From Hirudinaria manillensis (taxonomy: Eukaryota; Annelida; Clitellata; Hirudinida; Hirudinidae): a stretch of 64,000 nt of DNA. Positions 35,354 to 48,216 of the stretch are shown here, piece after piece. The DNA is taken from contig CM067530.1 of the NCBI GenBank assembly GCA_034509925.1, positions 4,002,501-4,066,500 on the forward strand, written 5' to 3'. A program made the translations under genes and the position numbers. Positions within the stretch are counted from its first letter, which is position 1; every line of letters starts with the position of its first letter. The notes below the pieces were generated by a model. That model did not search any database. It was not told the origin of the DNA and saw only the letters and a program-made list of their open reading frames with translations.

Positions 35354-38300
35354 TCAATGAGGGATCATTTCTGTTCTTCTGTAGAAAATTGCATAGACGT
35401 TTCTTGAACTCACACATTCTTTTTGTAGCTGAAATGCCTCCCTGTAAGTTAAAATAACTTCAGCACTAAAACAATATACATAGACGAAAATTGTCCAAGA
35501 AACCTATCTCACAGTTTATCTTGCTGGTCATCACATTTGAACCAAACCCCATGATTAGTTCCTCTTACATAAGCTAGGTAGTGGCCAGAATTTAGGGTTC
35601 CCCAATGCTCACAGTAAGCCACAGTGCGGTAAAGGCTAGTTCCACCTACCAAAGAAAAAAATTTGCTTAAATTGATTTAAGGTAAAATCCATTAAACTGC
35701 TTGATATAAATCTGTGACTAAAATTTCCATAACTTGTACGAGAGGCACTAATCAATGTTGCAAACCATTTTTCATAAGAATTTCTGTTTTAATTACTCAT
35801 AATGCATCAATCAATGACCAATCACAAAACAGGCAACTGAAAGTTGAATGCATAAAAAATAGAACTGAAACATTATTATAACATTTTAAAGAATGGGTCT
35901 AAGATAACACAACCTTTAAAAAGCATTTGAGATGAAACTATGAATCGTGGTAGCAAGTGAATTAATGCAATCATACATGAGCATGTTTTATTTATCGTCA
36001 TCTTCATTGCATATTTGAAAGTAGTAACCTAAATGGTTCACTTTGAAGTCATCTAGTTCAAATACCAGGGTATCTTCATTTTTGGATCTTGTGTTAAAAT
36101 CCCACCTGTTTACATCTTTGTTTACGTTTTTGTTATTTATCATTAATGAATTAAAGAAGTAATATCAAAAAACAGTAATTAATTAAAATACCAGAACAAT
36201 TCCAGTCCAATTAGAACTTGACAAATACATAATTTGTGATTGCTTAGCAATGAATGTATACAGTAGTAAATGTGTAGAAGTAATGACATCACACTTGATC
36301 CCTGATCAAGTTAAGACTGAAGGATACAAATTATCAGGACTTCTGGGGGCTTTTTGATTATTCTTTCTAATACTCCCTGAAACATTTGCTCATTTCCAGG
36401 GCATTCCTGACAAAATATCTACAAATGAAAATCATGTTGTCAAAAAGAATTAAAAGACATGAGAAAGTGAGTGAAACTATTAAAACAGAAATGTAGAAAT
36501 GAAATCATTGCCTTCCAATCTATAGGCAATCAATACCAGATACCTGTTCAATTTCATTCTTGTCAAACACTTCATTCCAGCAGTCTTTCAGGTCCACTGG
36601 TTTGTACTTCTTGAAATGGTTTAAGTAATAATATTAAGTAAATCTCAAAATAAATATGTATAATATTCGAAACAAGATATAGTATTCGTTAAACATCCGT
36701 TTTCAAAAATTGGCCAACGATGACCACTACAGAATAACGTATATCTCGCTCACTTCTGAAGAGTGAGGTGAAACATGCACCGCGTACTCCAACTGACTCG
36801 ATTCACCTGCATGTCCATCTTTGCAATTCCATGTCGATTGGATTTCAAAGGAAAACTTGTCTGCATTGGGGAATAATAGTTAGTTTGCTAGTTAATTGGT
36901 TTGGATTAAAATTAAAAATTACACAAAATAACATCATTATTGACAAGGAATTATAAGGAAATGTTTAAATAGTTTTTGTAAATCTTATAAATATACATCA
37001 AAGTTCCCAACTTTTGAAGATATCTTTAGATAGTCCATTTGTTCTTGGCATGAAATTTGAGAACATATAATATAAGTTACAAAAACAATGAATAAGTAAA
37101 GATTTATGTAAAGTTAATTCAGGAACTCAAAAAAAAAAAAGTTTTTCTTAATTAACATATAAAAATTCACTTTTTGCTGTTAAATCCAGACTCACTCAAC
37201 TCCTTTTCAACTTTGTTCATGAGGCACATGAGGAACTCAAAGCCATCCTGTTGGCTGCCAAATAAACTCAATAAAATAAATAAATTAGTAACAACTTAAT
37301 AATAACTTGCAAATAAATTAAAAATGTTAAGATTTAGCATCAGCAAAATTTATGAAATAAACTAGTTCGGAAAGTATTAGCTTCACAACATTCTTAGCTA
37401 CCATCTCGAGCCAATTGACAAAAGTGATTAACAAGGAACGTTATTCGAGAAATCATGTGTAAGAGACAATCTTATCAAAATGATTCTAGTGGCTACACGA
37501 CCTGCCAGCAACGAACTTGTTGCTGTAGTTTTCGAGTTTTGTTCTCAGGTCGGTGGCATCTAAGGTGTACTTGGAGGAGAACATCAAGTACAGGGTTTGA
37601 AATAAAACTGCAAATAGTTGATTGAATTAAAGAGTTCACTTTGGCTTTCAATTTTTCAATAGGTTTTAGATCAATTTTTATTTTAATGAGGTAAATCTAA
37701 AGTCCTAAAAATAATTAAAACCTATATTAAATATGTATTACCATTTGTCACAATGCCTTTTAGAATTGTACTTCATGACTTAGTGAATTTACAACAAAAA
37801 TGGGTTTTTGTAGAAAGAAGTCACCATATGATAGTGGAGTGTTGTCTTTATCTAATTGATCATAATCATCACAATCATCTTTATTAAAGCAGATCTTGAG
37901 ACACTGCAACATTGAGGCCAAATAGCACTGGATGGAGTTGAAATAAGAATAATTCCTTAACTATTAATATCTTAATATCAATATGTTTTATTATTTAATT
38001 TGGAAATTGTGCTCCAATCAATAAAACCAAACTCACAGAGTTACCAAAGTTTTTTAGGTGGGCAGGTCGCTAGAATGAATGAAGAAAAATGAAATCAAAC
38101 CAAGTTACAAAATTATTTCAGCCCATTTAGTATATTAATAAAAAATAAATTAATTTGTGCATTAAAAAATTATCCCTAGCCAATAGAATTTGTTCTGATA
38201 AACAAATTTAAATTTATATTATTAATTTGCAATTCGTTCTGCATATTTACCAATTTCGAGCACTCGTAATACAATTGGAACAGTTGCATTCCTTGACTGA

Positions 38301-40155
38301 ATGAAAGATGTTTCATTTTATCTTTAGTTCCCACATTTGTTATGCTGTAGCACAGCTGTAAGGAGATGGTTTCAAGGACATCTCCTGATAACATGTGGAG
38401 TGAAAATATGCGGTCCAACCATTCATTGGTAACAAATATGATGTTGATCTTGTTAATATCGAAGATTTGGATATTCCTTCGAATTGTTGATGTTACATCA
38501 TGATGAGAGTTCAACTCAAAAACAAAGTATTCTATTGGAAGTTTTCCCCCAGCTTTTATGTCCAGATAAATGCCTCCCAAAGTTATTTGAACAAATGGCA
38601 CATCTTTTTTTGAAGAATCTCTCTTTTTAAAATAATATTTATCATCATTGTCATCTTTTACAAAATGATGACAAATCATAATTTAATTATATCAACCTTG
38701 CAGCATTATTATAAATATTAATTACATTGGTTTCTAGTGGCCATAAAAATTTCCAAATTTCAATTTGTAATTATAAAAAAATTGAAATAAATAAAAATAA
38801 TGACAAAAGCATGATTGCAGAACTAATTGCTAAATTGTTGTGGTTGCTATTGTGAAAATTATTATTTTATTTATTATTTTGAACGTGAAAATATGGCTTC
38901 TTAGTCCTTAAATCAGACCTTGGCTTCTATTGACGAATCATGAAATTGCATTTGACATTGAGTAACCAGTTCTCTCCCATTTTCAATGACAAAAAACTGG
39001 TTATTTAAATGCTCTGAATATCTTGGTTCCACAGAAAGTTTGATTCCATCTGAAGATTTCAAGCACCAACTCAAAGTCATACGACAACTGTTGAAACTCG
39101 TGACTTCTGCAATTCCGAGACATGGTCCATTCTGATAATCCAATATGAACAAGATGTAAATATCATTATTATCTTTGTTTTGATGTAACCATTTTTCTAA
39201 ATTCTTTGCAGGTGAATATTTTTCTAAGACAATTTCTTCTGGGAAACCAAAAAAATTGCCTTTTGAAACCGTCATTCCGATGTATTTTGTTCCTTTGTCT
39301 TTAGTTGCTTTTGTCTTTCGATCCTGATGATTAATTTTGCATTTTTGCCATAAAGAAGGACAATATGGAATATATATATATAATTTATGTAAATACATAT
39401 ATAATTTCACCCAACAACACAAATTATAACTAAATAAAGCCAACCTTCATCATCATTTTGAAGACATATTTCAACAATTTAAAAGTCTCAATTTTGCTAT
39501 AAGACATCTTATCAATGTAATTTCTGAAATTTTCATCTTTAATTAAATGCTCCTGTTGGATCCACGAAATCTCTGCATGACAGCTTCTTAATATGCCAAT
39601 TTTTGTAGTCACTTCTTTGTCCCCCAACAAACAAGCCACAATTGGCAGCAACGAACCAGTTCTACATCCATCATCACATTGAAAAAACCTTCTAGAAAAG
39701 GTTTGCAATTTTCCATTCCAAAATGAATTCAATTTCCCATCTTTAAATTCATTCCATGTTTCTCTGTTACTTTCTTTAATTACAAAAACTTTGAACAAAA
39801 CACTTTCAGAGTATGTTTTATCCAAGCACTTGACTTCACTGACAAGCAGTGCTTTCAGGGATTGTTCAGCACACTGCAACAACATGATGCCCAAATTTTT
39901 AAATCGATCCAACGAAAGCATAAGTTCATTTCTGCCACAATCCTTCAACTCAATTTTGGTTATACGATAATGTGCATCAATTATCTCTAAATTAGCTTTC
40001 TTAATTGAATCCATAAAAGTTGTAATATCATTTATGTCATCAACACAACACATTACTTTCCTTGAAGAAATATTATTCCAGTAGGCATTTAATAGTCGAT
40101 CGATCTCAACGAAGGCAAACAATCTCATCAGATCGAGGATGTCAACGTCAGACAT
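35354..40155 (-). CDS. USP-1: ubiquitin-specific protease (peptidase C19), tandem copy 1
   Basis: Thirteen exons in transcript order: 40155-39445, 39323-38919, 38622-38251, 38069-38037, 37927-37825, 37607-37502, 37254-37196, 36860-36754, 36609-36544, 36418-36318, 36105-36029, 35645-35513, 35441-35354. They give 786 residues with all phases closing. The catalytic half starts near residue 505: Cys box NFGNSCYLASMLQCL (nucleophile after the exon join), QQDGFEFL, a degenerate CQEC zinc-ribbon half, His box LNSGHYLAYVR, Asp in FKCDD, and the typical tail NVYAIFYRR. It should cleave ubiquitin or a relative from proteins. The first about 496 residues, three large exons starting MSDVDILDLM, match no domain I recognise. 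Exon two (135 residues) is absent from USP-2. The last exon was set by homology among the copies and by the tail motif. Confidence 0.85.
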
Positions 40156-40199
40156 GACAACTACTAACGTAACAAATCAGCGTTGAAGGAAGAAAATGT

Positions 40200-41045
40200 A
40201 AAAAATAGTTTTTGGTTCTCGGTGGATAAGAAAGCGAAATCTCAAAGTTTCCCGACGTATGCAAGTTTCAGGGATGTGCCTTTCTAGGTTTGATAAGTTT
40301 GGATTTTATCGAAAAAAAATAATAATAAATTAATGAAAGTTATGTGAGCAATCATTTTAACACAAATAAATACGATATTAACATTAATAATTAATCGTAA
40401 TCATCTTTATTCTCTTACGTAATTCTACTTTAAATGAATATTCCTTTCAAAATCAAATAATTCTAGATCTAGGCAATCTTAAAGCATAATATTCTAATAA
40501 TTTCCTTAAACATTCTAAATCCTCCCAAATGCAGCTATTTGCCAATTGACAAAGAAATATAAACTTTAAAGTAAAGCGAATATTCACCAATACTTGATTG
40601 GCCAATACTTGGCCTGAAAAAGCAATTTTTTTATTGGTGCTGGTTTAATGTCTTTGAATGCTTCTGTTGAACCAATTGGTTAACCCCCAGGCATAAGTAC
40701 AACGGTTTAACACCCTCTCACTCCAGAGGAATATAAAATGGTTAAGTGATTAAAGAGGCGAAGTCCTTGTGATATGTAGAATTCCTTAGCTATTAAATGG
40801 CATTGAAAAATCTCTTCCAATATGTTAAGAACATAATACGAATGGAAACAAAAATTAGTTTTCAGAATCACATTTTCTATACATGAATGAGATGACAAAT
40901 TACCATTACGATATTTCAAGCATTTTATACAAAACATTAGTAAACAATTATCATTTTACAACATTAAAATAAAATAATTTTCACCAGTGAATGAAAAATA
41001 TCCAAAATAAGTAGGTAAATATTAGCAGACATAAAATATTACAGA
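40200..41045. repeat. Duplicated 5' flank of USP genes, copy A
   Basis: The sequence upstream of USP-1 is closely matched upstream of USP-2 at 46465-46685 and 47562-48170, where a retroelement interrupts it. A 76-codon minus frame at 40707-40937 is present in both copies but has no splice or domain support. Confidence 0.8.
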
Positions 41046-41069
41046 GTCCGTCTTGGGAAAAGAATTAAT

Positions 41070-41302
41070 GTATCATTCATTAAACATGAAAGTTCAACGA
41101 GGGATCAATTTCTTCTGTAGAAAATTGCATAGACATTTTTTGACCCCACATATTTGTTTTGTTGCTGAAATGCCTCCCTGTAAGTTAAAATAACTTCAGC
41201 ATTAAAACAATATACACAGACGAAAATTGTAAAAGAAACCTATCTCACAGTTTATCTTGCTGGTCATCACATCTGAACCAAACCCCATGATTTATCCCTA
41301 CA
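41070..41302 (-). pseudogene. Truncated USP copy: last exon, last intron and part of the His-box exon
   Basis: Closely similar to the 3' ends of USP-1 and USP-2. It includes a last exon ending at 41177 on its 5' side, still encoding NVYAIFYRR, the last intron with its donor, and about half of the exon for the CDD region. Homology stops abruptly near 41302 inside the exon. The rest of the gene is missing, so this is the remnant of a deleted fourth copy between USP-1 and USP-2. Confidence 0.85.
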
Positions 41303-42205
41303 TATATATTTATAATCAATACCTCAAATACCACGAACATTAAGAGTTTACATCTTTAAATCATTTGAAATGCATTAATAACGGAGTTATCAAACAAACT
41401 TTAAATTACAGCAACAATAACTTTGAAATTCATTTATGTCATAGATTTCGGCCTAACTAAGCTTTTGATACATTTCCAGTAAATGTAGCAGGCATTAAGT
41501 AAGAGTTTTTGAAGAAAAGGACAAAAATAATATCGAGTTATTTGAATTTCAATGAAGGGACGCGATCCATTTTAAGTCTCAAATTATTATATTGAGACGG
41601 TTTTCTGGGCCCATTTTCAGACATGTTATGTCTTAATAATGTATCTCTTCATTACCAAATTTTCGGCTCAAAATATGCTGTGGTTTTAGAGTAAATTGGA
41701 AATAACAGATCATCGCAACTTTTGAGAATCGAGTTCGGCGATCAAGTCGAGTGACTCGATTTTGCGCCCTATAGGCCCTTTTTCTCAATTACGATAATTA
41801 GAAAAAAATTAAGTTCAAAATAATTTAGGCAATAGGTTAATAATAAGAAATATGAATGATAAAGCCGAAGCTGGGACTTCTAAAGTGAATAGTTTTTCTT
41901 ATAATCTCGAAAATATAAGATGGGCGCGAGACTCCATGTCGTTTTTGGCATCGTGAACAAAATAGGTGGATTTGCAAGAGAATGTAAACGAGCAAAATTG
42001 TAGAGGGTAGTTTAATGATTCGTTTGATGTATTACTTTTTAAATTTGGTTCAGTGGAACTGCTGCGTTTGAGCGGTTTCCTGAGTTAGGGCTCACTCAAT
42101 TTGTTGTTAGGCTCATATGATGGGAGTCCATACGTTACATAAGCTTGATCGTAAGAGACAACATATCTAAAACTCTATAACATATCATTCATTAAACATG
42201 AAAGT
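41303..42205. other. Spacer between USP remnant and USP-2
   Basis: No supported gene. Homology to the USP-1 3' flank resumes at about 42170. What lies between has no partner elsewhere in the window and may be the inserted or recombined DNA at the deletion point. Confidence 0.5.
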
Positions 42206-45200
42206 TCAACGAGGAATCATTTCTTTTCTTCTGTAGAAAATTGCATAGACGTTTCTTGAACTCACACATTCTTTTTGTAGCTGAAATGCCTCCCTGTAAG
42301 TTAAAATAACTTCAGCATTAAAACAATATACATAGACGAAAATTGTAAAAGAAACCTATCTCACAGTTTATATTGCTGGTCATCACATCTGAACCAAACC
42401 CCATGATTTATCCCTCTAACATAAGCTAGGTAGTGGCCAAAATTTAGGGTTCCCTGATGCTCACAGTAAGCCACAGTGCTGTAGAGGCTAGTTCCACCTA
42501 CCAAAGAAAAAAACTTGCTGAACTTAAATTGCTTAGTTAATGGTAAAATCCATTAAACTGCTTGATATAAATCTGCGACTATAAATTTTCCATAACATGT
42601 AGGATAGGCACTAATCAATGTTGCAACCATTTTAAAGAAGAATTTCTGTTTTAATTACTCATAATGCATCAATCAATGACCAATCACAAAACAGGCAACT
42701 GAAAGTTGAATGTATAAAAAATAGAACTGAAACATTATTATAACATTTTAAAGAATGGGTCTAAGATAACACAACCTTTAAAAAGCATTTGAGATGAAAC
42801 TATGAATCGTGGTAGCAAGTGACTTAATGCAATCATACATGAGCATGTTTTATTTATCGTCATCTTCATTGCATATTTGAAAGTAGTAACCTAAATGGTT
42901 CACTTTGAAGTCATCTAGTTCAAATACCAGGGTATCTTCATTTTTGGATCTTGTATTAAAATCCCACCTGTTTACATCTTTGTTTACGTTTTTGTTATTT
43001 ATCATTAATGAATTAAAGAAGTAATATAAAAAAACAGTAATTAATTAAAATACCAGAACAATTCCAGTCCAAGTAGAATCTTCAAATACATAATTTGTGA
43101 TTGCATAGCAATGAATACCATTTGTATATAGTAGAAAATGTGTAGAAGTTATGACATCACACTTAATTGCTGCTTAAGTTAAGACTGAAGGATACAAATT
43201 ATCAGGAGTTCTGGGGGCTTCTTGATTATTCTTTTTAATACTCCCTCAAACATTTGCTCATTTCTGGGGCATTCCTGACATAATATCTACAAAGGAAAAT
43301 CATGTTGTCAAAAAGAATTCAAAGATGTGAGAAAGTGAGTGAAACTATTAAAACAGAAATGTGGAAATGAAATCATTGCCTTCCAATCTGTAGGCAATCA
43401 ACACCAAATACCTGTTCAATTTCATTCTTGTCAAACACTTCATTCCAGCAGTTTTTCAGGTCCATTGGTTTGTACTTCTTGAATTGATTTAAGTAAAAAT
43501 ATTAATTAAATCTCAAAATAAATATGTTTGATATTTGAAACAAGATACATTCGTTAAGCATCCATTTTCAAAAATTGGCCAACGAAGACCAGTATAGAAT
43601 AACATAGATCTCGCTCACTTCAGAAGAGTGAGGTGAAACATGCACAGAGTACTCCAACTGACTCGATTCACCTGCATGTCCAGCTTTGCAATTCCATGTC
43701 GATTGGATTTCAAAAGAAAACTTGTCTGCATTGAGGAATAATAGTTAGTTTGCCAGTTAATTAGTTTGGATTTAAATTAAAAATTATATGAAATAACATC
43801 ACTATTGACAAGGAATTATAAGGAAATGTTGTTTTAATCTATTATAAATAGCTTTTTTAAATCTTATAAATATACATCAAAGTTCCCAACTTTTGAAGAT
43901 ATCTTTAGTTAGTCCATTTGTTCTTGAAATTTGAGAACATAAAAAATAAGTTACAGAAACCATGAATGAATAAAGATTTATGTAAAGTTAAATCAGAAAC
44001 TCAACATTTTTGTTAATTAACACATAAAATCACAAAAATTCACTTTTTGCTGTTAAATCCAGGCTCACTCAACTCCTTTTCGACTTTGTTCATGAGGCAC
44101 ATTAGGAAGTCAAAGCCATCCTGTTGGCTGCCAAATAAACTTAACATAATGAATAAATTAATAAAAAACTTAACAAAATGAATAAATTAATAAAAAACTT
44201 AACAAAATGAATAAATTAATAAAAAAACTTAACAAAATAAATAAATTGATAACAATTCAACAATAAACTAATGATAACTTACAAACAATTTAGAAATATA
44301 AACAATAAGAGGTACAAAGATTTCTAAAATGAACTTTTCCCAGAAATTAGTGGCTAGTTGGCTAAACATTCGTAACTATATAACTAAGAAGTTCATGAGC
44401 CAATTAACAAAAACATAAACATTATTAGAACAACATGTACGTGGTATTAATTTTATCAACCACACTTCAGACCTGCCAGAGCCGAACTTGTTGTGGTAAG
44501 TTTTGAGTTCCAACCTCAGGTCAGTGGCGTCCACGTCTCGCTGGGAGCAGTACATCAATTCCAAGGTTTGAAATAAAGCTGCAGATAAAACAATTAAAAC
44601 ATTAATAACTATTTGATCATTCAATTTAGAATCTGAATTCCTATTTTTTTATGAGGGAAATCTAAAATGTTTTATCCTGAAAATATAGGAAAACCATCAC
44701 ATTTGCACTTGTCACAATGCCTTATGATGACTTAATTTCTAACTTAAGAAGTGTTATTTGTTATAATAAAAAATGGGTTTCCATAGAAACAAGTCACCAT
44801 ATGCCAATGGATGTTTGTCTTTCTCCAAATCAATGTCATCAAGTTCCTCTTTATCAAAGCACATCTTGAGACACTGCAACATGGAGGCCATGTAGCACTA
44901 GTTGGGATTGAAACAATTTATTTATATTTTATTATTAAATTCTGAAATTATTTTCCAATCAATAAAACCAAGCTTACAGAGTTGCCAATTCTTGAGAGAA
45001 AGGCAGGTTGCTAAAGTATGAAAAAGAAAACAAATTCTAAGCAAAGTTGAAACAATACTTCAATCTAACTAATTTATTAATAATTCATTAATAATTAATA
45101 GTGTATTAAAGTAATTTGCACATTTTAAACTTATCCTCAGATAATAGAATTTGTTGTAATTAATAAATTTAAGCTTTTAATTTCTAAATTTTTAATCCAT

Positions 45201-46423
45201 TCCATATCTTTACCGAATCCAAGCACTCGTGATACAACTCCAACAGTCGCTTTCCTTGACCGATCGGTCGAAGAAATCTCTTTTCATCTCTTTCTGTGAG
45301 TTTTGAGTGCAACTGCAAAGATATGGTTTTAAGTTCTTTTGGAATGCTTGCCCTGCCTTCCAGCACATAAATCGAAAGTATGCAATTCAAATGTTTGTTG
45401 ATGATGAATATGATGTTAATCTTGTTCGTATCAAAGAGTTGGACATTGTTTTCAATTGTTAACATTAGTTCTGCATGATAAGGGTCTGAGTACACCTCAA
45501 AAACAAAGTAATCTATTTGGAAATTTTCATTGGCTTTGATGTCGTCATAAAAATCTTTGAAAGTTTTCTGATCATCCAATGCATATTTTTTTGGGGACTT
45601 CACCTTTTGAAAAACATCATAATTATAATATTCATACACACATTTATATAGAGTCAGTATGTACATGTTTATAAACCACTAATATCTAAATAAAACCAAC
45701 CATCATCATCATTTCAAAGGCATGCTTCAACAGGTTAAAATTCCAAATATTGCTGTAATAAGACTTGTCATTCACATAATTTCTGACACTTTCATCCTTA
45801 ATTACATGCTTCTGTTCTATCCATGAAATCACAGAGCAACATTCAAATCTTTTGAATATGCCAATTTTTGCAATCACTTCTTTGTCCCCTGACAAACAAG
45901 CCACAATTGGCAAAAATAAACCTTTTCTACATCCATCATCACATGGAAGAAACTTGCCAGTTAAGTTTTGCAATTTTCCTTTCCAAAATGAATTCAATTT
46001 CCCATCTTTAAATTCATTCCATGTTTCTCTGTTACTTTCTTTAATTACAAAAACTTTGAACAAATCACTCTCAGAGTATGTTTTATCCAAGCACTGAACT
46101 TCACTCACAAGCAGTGCTTTCAGGGATTGTTCAGCATGCTGCAATGACATGATGCCCAAAATCTGAAATTGATCCAACAAAACTACAGGTTCATTTCTGC
46201 CATGATACTTTAACAACTTCATTCTGGTTGCTTGATAATTGGCATCAATTATCTTTAAATTAGCTTCCCTAATTGCACTCGTTAAAGCTTTAATATCATG
46301 TAAGTCATCAAAACAACACATTACTTTCTTTGAACAAACAATGTCCTCGAAGTTATTCAACAGTTGCTCGATCTCAACGAAGGCCAAAAATCTCATCAGA
46401 TCGAGGATGTCAACGTCAGACAT
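42206..46423 (-). CDS. USP-2: ubiquitin-specific protease (peptidase C19), tandem copy 2
   Basis: Twelve exons in transcript order: 46423-45701, 45603-45214, 45010-44978, 44897-44798, 44578-44473, 44127-44069, 43725-43619, 43477-43412, 43286-43186, 42967-42891, 42497-42365, 42293-42206. They give 660 residues. Exon sizes in the catalytic half match USP-1 (33, 106, 59, 107, 66, 101, 77, 133, 88); only the Cys exon differs, 100 against 103. Cys box IGNSCYMASMLQCL, His box LNFGHYLAYVR and the FRCDD Asp are intact, so it is probably active. The N-terminal MSDVDILDLM exon is clearly homologous to that of USP-1 (for example NRETWNEFKDGKLNSFW in both) but has diverged elsewhere. It lacks the second exon of USP-1 without any frame change. 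The first exon's 5' flank has a retroelement insertion. Confidence 0.86.
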
Positions 46424-46684
46424 GGCAACTACTAACGTAACAAATCAGCGTTGAAGGAGGAAAATGTAAAAAATAGTTTTTGTTTCTCGGTGGATAAGAA
46501 AGCGAAATCTCAAAGTTTCCCGACGTATGCAAGTTTCAGGAATGTGCCTTTCTGGGTTTGCTAAGTTTGTATTTTATCGAAAAAATTAATTAATGAAAGT
46601 ATGGAAGTAATCATTTTAACACAAATAAATATGTTATTAACATTAATATTGAAACGTAATCATCTTTGTTCTCTTATGTATTCG

Positions 46685-47562
46685 TTTATTCAAAAACAAA
46701 AATTTTGAAATATACACAGATCATGTCCAAAAAAATCACAAATTCATCAATGGTTTATCCCAAGGGAATTTAATTCCCGTCTAGGGGATAGGCTAATTCA
46801 TATTGACAAAGTTGAAGGGGCGTATGAAAGGGTCTTTACATAAATGATAAACTGAGATTTTGATGACAAAACTTCTAAACTTCTAAACACGATGGGAACA
46901 ACGAACACCTGATAATGAGAGATGTAGATTAACCAGGGAGGTGCTGTGACAGAAGACCAAGGATAACGAAAGGAATGATGAATGATGAAGTGATGAGGAA
47001 ATGTGCGGTTCAACAACTGGAGAGAATGTGTTTTTAAGAAGGGATTTAAATAGAGAGGAACTGTTTAAAGAAGTAAGGAATAATGGCAGAGAAGAGAACA
47101 AAAATGGACCTTTACAACATATGGAGAATTTTTTGAAGGTGGTACGGGAAAATTCAGATCTAAATTGATTGGATGATCTAAGATTGTAAGAGTGGTTATC
47201 TGAGGATTTGGAAAGCATATTACTAAAGGCAGAAGGCAGCAAGTTATGTTCATAATTATACATGAAGAGGCAAGTTTGAAATTTATTGATCTGATAAATA
47301 TTCAAAAAACCATTTGAAATGAAGAGGTCCTTTGTGTGAGCACGTGGATGGAGGCGAAACATAATCCTGATTATTCTTTTTTGAAGAGTGAGTAGATGGG
47401 TGAGTTTAGAGGGATAGCTAGATGCCCAAGTTATATTACAATAGATGAGATAGGGATAGATTAATGAATAGTACAGCATAGTAAGAATTTTTCTATCAAC
47501 AAATGAACCGATTTTTGATATGACTCCAATGTTTTTTGAAATTTTGGTGGCAACATAATTCA
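46685..47562 (-). mobile_element. 5'-truncated non-LTR retroelement fragment (CR1/Jockey-like)
   Basis: A 226-codon minus frame at 46883-47563 reads as the C-terminal region of a CR1/Jockey-type reverse transcriptase: KISKNIGVISKIGSFV, then YYSLIYPYLIYCNITWASSY and LLTLQKRIIRIM. Its 3' side contains an AATAAA on the minus strand near the lower edge. The insertion limits come from comparing the duplicated USP 5' flanks: USP-1's flank runs straight through (about 40415-40425), whereas USP-2's is interrupted. The insertion therefore followed the duplication, or was lost from the other copy. Only the 3' portion is present, as usual for 5'-truncated non-LTR copies. Confidence 0.82.
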
Positions 47563-48170
47563 ACGTAATTCTATTTTAAATGAATATTCCTTTCAAAATC
47601 AAATAATTCTAAAGCTAGGCAATCTTAAATGTTCCATAATATTCTAATAATTTCCGTAAATATTCCATATCCTCCCAAATGCAGTTATTTGCCAATTGAC
47701 AAAGAAATATAAACTTTTCAAGTAAAGCGAATATTTACCAATACTTGATTGGCCAATACTTTGAAAAAGCAATTTTTTTATTATTGATGCTTTAATACCT
47801 TCGAATGTTGAACCAACTCCCAGGCATAAGTACAACGGTTTAACACCCTCTCACCCCAGTAGGATATAAAATGGTTAAGTGATTAAAGAGACAAAGTCCT
47901 TGTGTTATGTAGAATTCCTTAGCTATTAAATGTCATTGAAAAATCTCTTCCAATATGTTAAGAGCATGATACAAATGGTAACAAAAATTAGTTTTCAGAA
48001 TCACATTTTCTATGCATGAATGAGATGACAAATTACCATTACGATATTTCAAGCATTTTATACAAAACATTAGTAAACAATTATCATTTTACAACATTAA
48101 AATAAAATAATTGTCACCAGTGAACAAAAATATACCAAATAGGTAAATATTAGCAGACATAAAATAGTAA
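47563..48170. repeat. Duplicated 5' flank of USP genes, copy B
   Basis: Continuation of the flank shared with 40420-41045, on the far side of the retroelement. It ends shortly before the USP-3 stop. Confidence 0.8.
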
Positions 48171-48216
48171 AATGTTGAACATCCAATGGACTGGCTTCAA
48201 TCATCAGTCACAGCCA

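Noticed and set aside
35509..35512. Stop codon directly after the USP-1 CDD exon as the real end of the protein
   Set aside because: The stop overlaps a strong donor (CT^GTGAGA). A downstream exon in correct phase encodes the conserved USP tail NVYAIFYRR in all copies. The same applies at 42361 for USP-2.
36801..36806. Donor after GGACATGCAG in USP-1
   Set aside because: Using it puts the next exon out of frame. Reading through to GAA^GTGAGC at 36753 keeps frame and matches USP-2 and USP-3.
40707..40937. 76-codon frame shared by both USP 5' flanks
   Set aside because: Its preservation is explained by recent duplication; no splice junction ties it to a USP gene.
47065..47253. Small minus-strand frame inside the retroelement
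   Set aside because: An out-of-frame shadow of the reverse-transcriptase fragment.
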